Below are positions 57,044 to 64,000 of a stretch of 64,000 nucleotides of DNA, piece by piece. The DNA is taken from contig OY776121.1 in assembly GCA_963675135.1 (NCBI GenBank), forward strand, positions 58,983,265 through 59,047,264, written 5' to 3'. This DNA comes from Galeopsis tetrahit. Taxonomy: Eukaryota; Streptophyta; Magnoliopsida; Lamiales; Lamiaceae. Under the pieces are notes generated by a model that searched no databases, was not told the origin of the DNA, and worked only from the letters and a program-made list of their open reading frames with translations. Position 1 is the stretch's first letter. Each line of letters starts with the position of its first letter. The position numbers and the translations under genes were made by a program.

Positions 57044-59417
57044 GGGGAATTTTTTTTTTTAGTCATATAAGTTTAAGACATTACAAAATAAATTCTTTAA
57101 GTTTTAAACTTTACAAAATACAGTTTTTATGTTTCAAACTTTCAATTTCAATCTTTTTTTTATTCAATTTTAATCCTTTATCTTTTTTAAAAGAATGAAG
57201 GGGTGACTTGGCATTTCATGTATTAAAAAAAAGGACACATCATTATTTTTTATATTAAAAAAAGAAAATAAGAGTTATTTGCAAAAAAAAAAAAAATACT
57301 CTATATATATTTTGCTCTAAATCAATTAATTGACTCAAATACTCAAAAAATTACAAAAGGAAGTTGATATATTTGTAAAAAAATTTGTCATATGATATAA
57401 TTGTAAAATAAAATCATTTTTTTTTAAGAAAGAAGTAACCTTTTAACAGTGCAACTGATGCATGACTTTTTAGTAAAATAAGTAATAGAGTAGTATATTT
57501 TAAAAATACACATCTACGCACCTGTTAATGTGATTCTTCTTATATATTTCAATAGGCCAAATTCTTGTATGTTTCTGAGTACATGGTGTACTCTAGGCCC
57601 ATGTGTAGCCCTACCCTACCCAATGCTTTTACCCAGCCCAATTTTTGCGACCCGGCCCGCAACCCAGTAGACTTTGACCAGTCAAATGGTGACCGTTGAC
57701 TAGTCAACGGTCAAACTTTGACTTTTTTTTTTCGATTTTTTTTTTGAAAAAGTGTATGTTATTATAACTAAAAAGTGTATCTTTGTTTTTTTAATTAAAA
57801 GTGTATGTTACTATGTTAAAAAGTGCAACATTGTTTTTAATGAAAAGTGTATGTTATTATAATTGAAAAGTGTATGATATTATAACTAAAAAGTGTAAGT
57901 TATATATTAAAGAAAAGTGTATGTTATTATAACTGCAAAGTGTATGATCTATTAATGAAAAGTGTATGTTTTATTAATGAAAAATTTATGTTATTATAAC
58001 TGTAAAGTGTATGATTTGTTTAATGAAAAATGTATGTTCTATTAATGAAAAGTGTAAGTTATATATTAATGAAAAATGTATATTATTATAATTGAAAAGT
58101 GTATGATATTATAACTGAAAAGTGTATGCTAATGATACACCTTTATAATCTAAATAAACTGTTCCTAATTTTTTTTTTTAAATGTTACAATTAAAATACA
58201 CCTTTTGATTATTAGTACTTGCACTTTTATAATCTACATAAACTGTTCCTAATTTTTTGAAAAACATTGTTATTAATTTGACACATTTTATTATTTAAAC
58301 TTGCACTTTTATGACTACCAATGATACACTTTTTGGTTATTAGTCTTGCACTTTTATAATCTTGATAAACTGTTCCTAATTTTTTTAAAAAAAATTGTTA
58401 TTAATTTCACAAATTTTATTATTTAATCTTCACTTTTATGACTATTAATGATACACCTTTTGATTATTAGTCTTGCACTTTTACACATGACCTTGTGGTA
58501 AATAACTCAAGGGACGACCACTAGGCTATAACAGCTAATTGATATATGTGCGTGGAATATATTATTTATCCACATAAGTAGGGCTACAAGCCTACAAGTG
58601 GACTCAAGTACACCGTGTACTTGAGTACACAGCAGTCCTACCCTTTCAATAGATATTAGGTTATCAGTTATCTTTATCAAAAAAAAAACGAGGTTATCTA
58701 AAAAAAAAATAGTCTTTATTTTAATTTTTTTAAAATTCATACGATTAAATTTAAACTTGACTTGAAATATTAATTTATTTAAATTTAAGAGTGAACAAAT
58801 AATTTATACATTCTGTATTAATTAATTAAAAGGTTACTTCTTTGTTAAAAAAAAACGATTTTATTTTATTTTACAATTATATCATATGACAAATTTTTTT
58901 TCAAATATATCCAATTCCTTTTGTAATTATTTGAGTGAATTAATTGGTTTAGAGTAAGATAATTTATTTTTATTTCGTGTAGAGAACCCCTTTTTTTTAA
59001 TAGAAGAAATTTTTGTGGCATGATGATGTGTCCTTTTTTTAAATACATGAAGTGCCGAGTCACCACTTCATTCTTTTCAAATTCAAAGATAAAAGATTAA
59101 AATTGAATAGAAAAATGATTGAAATTGGAAGTTTGAAATTATTGATAGAAAAATGATAAAGTTTAAAATTTAAAGGATTTTTTTAAATACATGAAGTGCT
59201 GAGTCACCCCTTCATTCTTTTCAAATTCAAAGATAAAAGATTAAAATTGAATAGAAAAATGATTGAAATTGAAAGTTTGAAATTATTGATAGAAAAATGA
59301 TAAAGTTTAAAATTATTGATAGAAAAATGATAAAGTTTAAAATTCAAAGATAAAGTTTAAAATTTAAAGGATTTATTTTGGAATGTCTTAAACTTACATG
59401 ACTAAAAAAAAATCACC
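57044..59417. mobile_element. long-inverted-repeat element C, 2374 bp including nested element D
   Basis: tatattttt flanks it at 57035-57043 and 59418-59426. The left terminus, ggggaatttttttttttagt, and the right, actaaaaaaaaatcacc, are inverted. Arms match element B closely (e.g. gaatgaaggggtgacttgg with the mirrored gagtcaccacttcattc). The left flank ends with gggacggagggagta, the terminus of a Stowaway-like MITE at about 57022-57036. Part of the right arm near 59130-59360 is locally duplicated (gatagaaaaatgataaagtt, three to four times). Confidence 0.85.
57556..58643. mobile_element. element D nested in C, 1088 bp, 9-bp target duplication
   Basis: tttcaatag lies at 57547-57555 and 58644-58652; element B has the same site uninterrupted at about 54037. 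Ends are imperfect inverted repeats: left gagtacatggtgtactc and tgtagccctacc, right gtagggctaca and caagtacaccgtgtactt. The inside carries a gacccggcccgcaaccc motif, a tandem field of gaaaagtgtatgttattata (57740-58130), and an opposite-strand-like field of ttgcacttttataatct (58140-58490). No coding sequence. The internal motifs resemble the left part of the MULE copies at 38.0 and 43.0 kb. Confidence 0.82.
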
Positions 59418-59426
59418 TATATTTTT

Positions 59427-62400
59427 AAGTTGGTTGAATTATTGATAAATTATGGGGATAAAAAAATTTGAATTGAGTAGTAGGTTGTGTATGTAGAGGA
59501 GATCAATGAATTATTTAGTAAAAGGTTGGGACGTAAAAAGTTGTTGATAAAGATAGATGGCCTTGAGTAATGAACAAACATCACAAAGCACCAGTATTTT
59601 AAGACAAAAATCAACTTTCAGCTCTTTCCATACCAATTCGTCCAATTTCCATATGCAATACAGAAAGTAGCAGTCAGTTATGGAAAAAGCTCTTTCTACA
59701 AGTAACATGAAATGTGCCCCTCAATGATGTTCCGTCATCACAACCAAAACACAACACAGAAATCATCCAATGTTTACAGTTTTCTATAGCGTGTACTCTT
59801 TCTCTATGCATCCGTTGTTTCCCGCAAGCAAAGGTTGACTCTTTCCCATCCTGGTTACACTGAGTCCCGTTCTGCTAAATCTTAGATACCACTGGAACGT
59901 AAAAAGTAGGATCAGTTTATGTACATATTAACCAAATCTTTGATACTGTATCAGATCCCATGTTTTGCTTTTCAAAAACATAAAACAATTAGAAATATAA
60001 AGTTATGATGATGAATGATCATAAAACAATCTGTTTTGCATAACAAAAAAAGACTAATTAAATCTGCAACTGCACTCAAGTCATCCTTCCCAAGCACCCA
60101 ATATAACCACGCTCAACCGTGAGGTCAATATTCCAGAAAACTGGTTTATTGGGGGAAAATATTCAATGCAGACAATGCATTTTTATTGTGTATAACTGTA
60201 TATATGTAGCAGAAATAGTTTTTAGTGGTTTGCTTGCCTCAGGCAATTTAACAATGCTTTTTCATTATCATTTCAGAAACTGAAATTATTAGCTCCTGGA
60301 CTAGCTAACATAGAATGAAAGACTTACCAAAATGTTTTCAAAGCAAAGCTAGTTAAAACAGAATTTCAGGAAGCCGATCTCCGTCGCACCACTAAATCAT
60401 CAGGCGAGTAATAATCAGCAATGAGCCGGTACATGTATGAAGGGTTGTGACCACCCCTGTACAATCACGAGTCATTAGTATAAACTATAAATGCACATAG
60501 TTTTTTTTTATCATAAAGTATCATGATGAGCATCTAACTTGATATATTAAAGCTTCATCGCCTAATTTTTTTTAATCTCGTTGTTTAAACCAGTTTAAAG
60601 TAATGTGATTTACCATTCATTAATCAAAGATAAAATCTTGAGGTGTGACTGCGATAAAGATCAAGTTCTCCAACAATGTAATTAAACTTTAGCTACAGAT
60701 GAACTTACGTGTCAGTAATAAAAAGGCTAACGAGATTTGGTGGCACATAATCAAATGCAGGATTGACAACATGAATTAGAGGTGAACCAGTGCCACTCCC
60801 AAAATCCAAACAATCTGAGAATTCTCCGAAGTCCAGCAGCTCAGATGGAGACTTCAGTTCATTCAATAGGACCTCTGGGTTGTGAGGGTACAGAGGGCAC
60901 AGCTGTATAAGATGAAACATAAATTCAGGAAGCAGATGCAATATAACTAATTTATGTATATATAGAACCAGGATATAATAATACAAAAGCAACATAACAT
61001 GTCAACAACTTTCAGCCTTATGTCCCTTGTCAATATATAAATAAATTAGTATTGTAAAGCAGAGAAACCACACATCGACTAGATTGTGATTGTATTGACA
61101 TTGAAAAGGGGAATGCCTTGTGAACTGATAATGGAGGGTAAGAAGAAATTGAAATGGGTGATAACTTATGTGGCAGATATTCAAAACTACTATTCTACTA
61201 CTCAAAAACAATGTAACTTCGAAAAGGGAAAGAAGAAATCAGCCTTGCAACACAATACCTTATGAACCCCAGCAAGTACAACAAAAGGGACAGAATGCCT
61301 TTGAGCTGCCAGGGCCACCATATTCATCCCCACAGGTGCTATAACCCCACCATTAGCCATCACAGCATGTGCTCCCACAATGACCTTTAAAAGAGGGATT
61401 TTTTAATCAAAGGCAAAACAATATAAATTTAAAAGGCTCAATGCAACCATTACATACTACCTCCAATTATTTTTAAAAGTCATTCTAGGTTTTATCACAC
61501 ATATTAAGACTATTTTTTACGCCAAAATTACCCCTAATTAATGATTAATAACCTCATCATTAGTTTTGCGTCAGAAAGATGGAATACATGGTATTGGGGG
61601 AGAACCTATTGTGAGTTGGGAAATTAGAGTCTATATTTAATGATGGTGGAATTAATTAGGGGTAAGTGGGGATAAAATTTTCAAAATGACATGGTATTAA
61701 GTGAACAATGTAAAAGGCTAAAATTACATCTAAAAGAAATTGGAGGGAGTACCATGTTGACTCGGGAAATCATGGCAAAAACTGCAGAATCGGTAATTAC
61801 TGTAGTTTTTAGCCCCCTTGCAGCCAGTTCTTTTGCAAGAGCATGCCCCTGATATCTGATAAGACCAAAAAAAAAATGAAAATTTAGATGAGCAGAGGCC
61901 AGAGGCAAATTTTATTCACTTGAATAATAAAAAACAGCTTTAGCAAAGGCAGTTAATAATTCAAGCATTCAACCTTGGAGCACCCTCTGCAACATATACA
62001 TGAAATGACCTCTTTTTCTCCTTTGCGGCAAAGAGGAACTCTGTTACTGTCCTTGAACTGCCCAATGTCAAGATCACCTCACTGGAACACAAAAAAGAGA
62101 TAATTGCTCTGTCATTAGCTAAAAATACTAAAATGCACACATGAAGATGATGTGAGCAACAGAAACAATAAGGCATTTCTTGGACTGTGATTTTCATGCT
62201 TTATAACAGCAAAATACCAAATTTGTAGACGTAAAGGGATTACGCAGTTTGATAGATTACATAAAGTACACATTTATCGTCATATTTCCCCCATATTTTA
62301 GATATCAATTAATCCTTAAGTGTTTGTTTTGATCAAGTTTCATATTTGTAGGGACTATAAGGGTTTAATTGAAGTTCAAGATCAATTGGAGTGATTTTTG

Positions 62401-64000
62401 AAGAGGAGGAATTGGAGTCTCAAAAGTAAAAGAACAGATTACAGAAGAAGTTTTTCGTTACAGTTGACATTCCATTTCCATCAATCAAATTCCAAGTTTA
62501 GTAGTATATGATTGTCAAAAAAAGTTGTGAAGTAAAAAACAAGAAAAGACAAATAAAAAAAAACTATAAAAAATGACTGATCTAGCAAATTAAATGAAAC
62601 AGTGAAGAGGTTTTGTGCAATTAGTTTCTTTATGTGGAAATTTAGTGTGTAATCTTGAAAATTACAGAAGGTGTTTAATCTGATGCATTCATCCAGTTAT
62701 CGGCTCAAAATTATAAGAGCTTTGATACCACAATTTTCACATAAAATATTGTTTATTTTGATGCATTGTACCAGTCATTGATATGATACTACAACGGGGT
62801 GCCATGGTTTCTTATCATATAAGTCATTGATTTTCCACTTCAAAAAACGTTCAAATACATTCACTGAATTATGTTTGGAATTAAAGTTTAAATTTGGGTT
62901 GAAGGATTTAGGGTAGTGCAGGAGTATCAGACTCTCCCTATTCATGTGGCATTGCCACATCAGTGACAGGGATAACTTCTTGTGCCATTGCCACATCAGA
63001 GGCAGCCACATTAAGTTGTGCATTCTATGGGCAGGGGGACATTATTTCCACTAAATGTGGAGTCACTCAAAATTCTCCCCAAAACCCTCTTCTTAATTAA
63101 ATCCTTCTAATCCAAATGCAACCTAAAATCACTTGAGCTCACCTTCTTCGTAAAAAGAAACAGAAGGCTCAACTGCATTATGGATGCAAATTTGAGCCTT
63201 GATTAGCTGTAGCACAGAACCACACCTCAAATCTGGTAACTAATATTGTCCTGGATTTATTTTAAGTTCTAAACCACGATAATAAAGGATTAGGGCAAGA
63301 TAAGTCACCCCTATTTCAATTGTTCAATTTTTCAGATAATACTAAACAAGACAAAAGGCTGCTACGCCAAGGCATATCTGTAGCTCAGTGAATGAAAAAG
63401 AGCCCATATTAACTCACGTGAGCTAAAACATTTCAATCTCCACGAAGGTAAAGGCTGGGACGCGGCAAAAATAGTGGACGAAATCAAGGGTAGAACGTGG
63501 AGCTGGCAAACATGCTATGACAAACAAATGGAGCAGGTGTCGTTCAAAGAATGGAGTACAAATGCAAGGAAATTCATTGAGGAGTAAAAGTTCTGAAGAG
63601 GCTGGGGATATCAATTTATGAGTAAGTAGGAACAAAAATACAGTGTTTTTCTTTTGGGGGATTTTGGGGTACTACTGGTGCCCAGATGTTAGAATGTTCA
63701 AACTTTTAATTATGATTAATAAAAATTATTTGCCTGATCAAAAGAAACAAGAGCACATGGAAAAGGCCCCACCATACTGTGAATTTTTAAATAATTATGA
63801 ACTAGTGCTATTATTTTTGTTTATAATCAAGCAGTAAAAGGCATCAGAAAATATTTATCACTACTGAATATTATAGAATTTACTAAGGTAATGCATACTT
63901 GTGATGTATATGTTCCACTGCCTGTTCAGCTATCTGTTCATGGCAAGTAGAGATTTCCTGAATTAGTTCATTAACTGCCTCAATGACATTGTGCTTCAGT
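59427..64000 (-). CDS. eIF2B-beta: translation initiation factor eIF2B subunit beta, C-terminal part
   Basis: Minus-strand coding exons: 63899-64000 (continues beyond the window), 61974-62081, 61753-61855, 61259-61384, 60709-60902 and 60366-60456 with stop. They give about 240 residues of the C-terminal Rossmann-like (IF-2B family) domain: EVILTLGSSRTVTEF, FHVYVAEGAPRYQGHALAKE, ITDSAVFAMISRVNMVIVGA, ANGGVIAPVGMNMVALAAQR, SVPFVVLAGVHK and NPAFDYVPPNLVSLFITDT. eIF2B exchanges GDP for GTP on eIF2; beta belongs to its regulatory core. All splice sites are GT-AG. The coordinates include the 3' UTR, whose second exon ends by about 59891 and whose polyadenylation site was not located. The N-terminal half is outside the window. 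Confidence 0.93.
59893..60327 (-). other. probable intron in the eIF2B-beta 3' UTR
   Basis: The minus strand shows a donor (cattttg/gtaagtcttt, exon end at 60328) 38 nt after the stop codon and a good acceptor (tttttacgttccag) with exon start at 59891. The sequence beyond (59520-59890) is less AT-rich than the intron and resembles a UTR exon. Confidence 0.55.
61457..61749. mobile_element. Stowaway-like MITE in an eIF2B-beta intron, abutting the splice donor
   Basis: The left end, ctacctccaattatttttaa, and the right end, ttaaaagaaattggagggag (read as ctccctccaatttc in reverse), are inverted repeats flanked by TA on both sides. 293 bp. On the gene's strand the element begins at intron position +4, so the donor is GTA followed by the MITE terminus. 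Confidence 0.72.
62082..63898 (-). other. large eIF2B-beta intron
   Basis: About 1.8 kb, much longer than its neighbours. It contains a LINE 3' fragment (63431-63587, on the opposite strand), a catgtggc-attgccacat motif repeated at 62942 and 62980, and otherwise unassigned AT-rich sequence. Confidence 0.6.
63431..63587 (+). pseudogene. LINE ORF2 extreme C-terminus inside the eIF2B-beta intron
   Basis: The frame GWDAAKIVDEIKGRTWSWQT followed by FKEWSTNARKFIEE and stop is the same tail as the LINE at 56.6-56.74 kb (EVKSRTWGWLSIKERSFF ... EEWRTNPLNFFEE) but diverged. Only about 50 codons remain. Orientation is opposite to the host gene. No clear poly(A) run follows. Confidence 0.7.

Noticed and set aside
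60705..61211. Stand-alone small minus-strand genes
   Set aside because: They are an eIF2B-beta exon with intron read-through and an intronic frame, not separate genes.

Overview
This window is nuclear DNA of a flowering plant, most likely a eudicot. It is AT-rich, its genes have many short introns, and two thirds or more of it is transposable-element (TE) sequence. Only three host genes are recognisable. I cannot name the species.

Layout. 1-11.2 kb: three broken Ty1/Copia retrotransposons. These are the 3' half of a SIRE-like element with an extra ORF after pol and a complete 3' LTR; a second element with LTR, primer-binding site, gag, protease and integrase but no reverse transcriptase; and a fragment of a third fused to it; plus one more LTR. 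11.2-15 kb: low-complexity sequence and a minus-strand Copia fragment. About 15.06-24.03 kb: a large CACTA (En/Spm) DNA transposon. Its Transposase_24 ORF (5 exons, 417 aa) and TNP2 transposase (5 exons, 1198 aa) can both be read without a stop. It also carries an antisense GRF zinc-finger/coiled-coil/membrane ORF and three clusters of CCGACGG/CCGTCGG palindromes. Its right terminus is clear but its left terminus was not found. 24.5-26.6 kb: a Mutator-like element with a 9-bp target duplication and a Stowaway MITE inside it.

27.2-31.8 kb (+): a kinesin-1 (KIN-1) gene of 15 exons, with one apparent U12-type intron and a hydrophobic C-terminal tail. 32.0-33.4 kb: an internally deleted Gypsy mini-element and a tRNA-derived SINE, both with target duplications. 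35.5-37.6 kb (-): an RPB5-family RNA polymerase subunit of the NRPE5 (Pol V) type, convergent with KIN-1.

38-59.4 kb: a TE nest. It has two decayed MULE transposase copies, a dispersed repeat in four copies, an exact 69-bp minisatellite of 13 units, a hAT-like MITE, a truncated LINE, and three long-inverted-repeat elements plus one nested inside the third, each with a 9-bp target duplication. For several of these, a paralogous uninterrupted copy in the same window shows the empty site.

59.5-64 kb (-): the 3' part of the gene for eIF2B subunit beta, the guanine-exchange-factor subunit of translation initiation. One of its introns begins with a Stowaway MITE at the splice donor, another holds a LINE fragment, and its 3' UTR is apparently spliced.

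The three host genes act in unrelated processes (microtubule motor, RNA-directed DNA methylation polymerase, translation initiation) and do not form a functional cluster.
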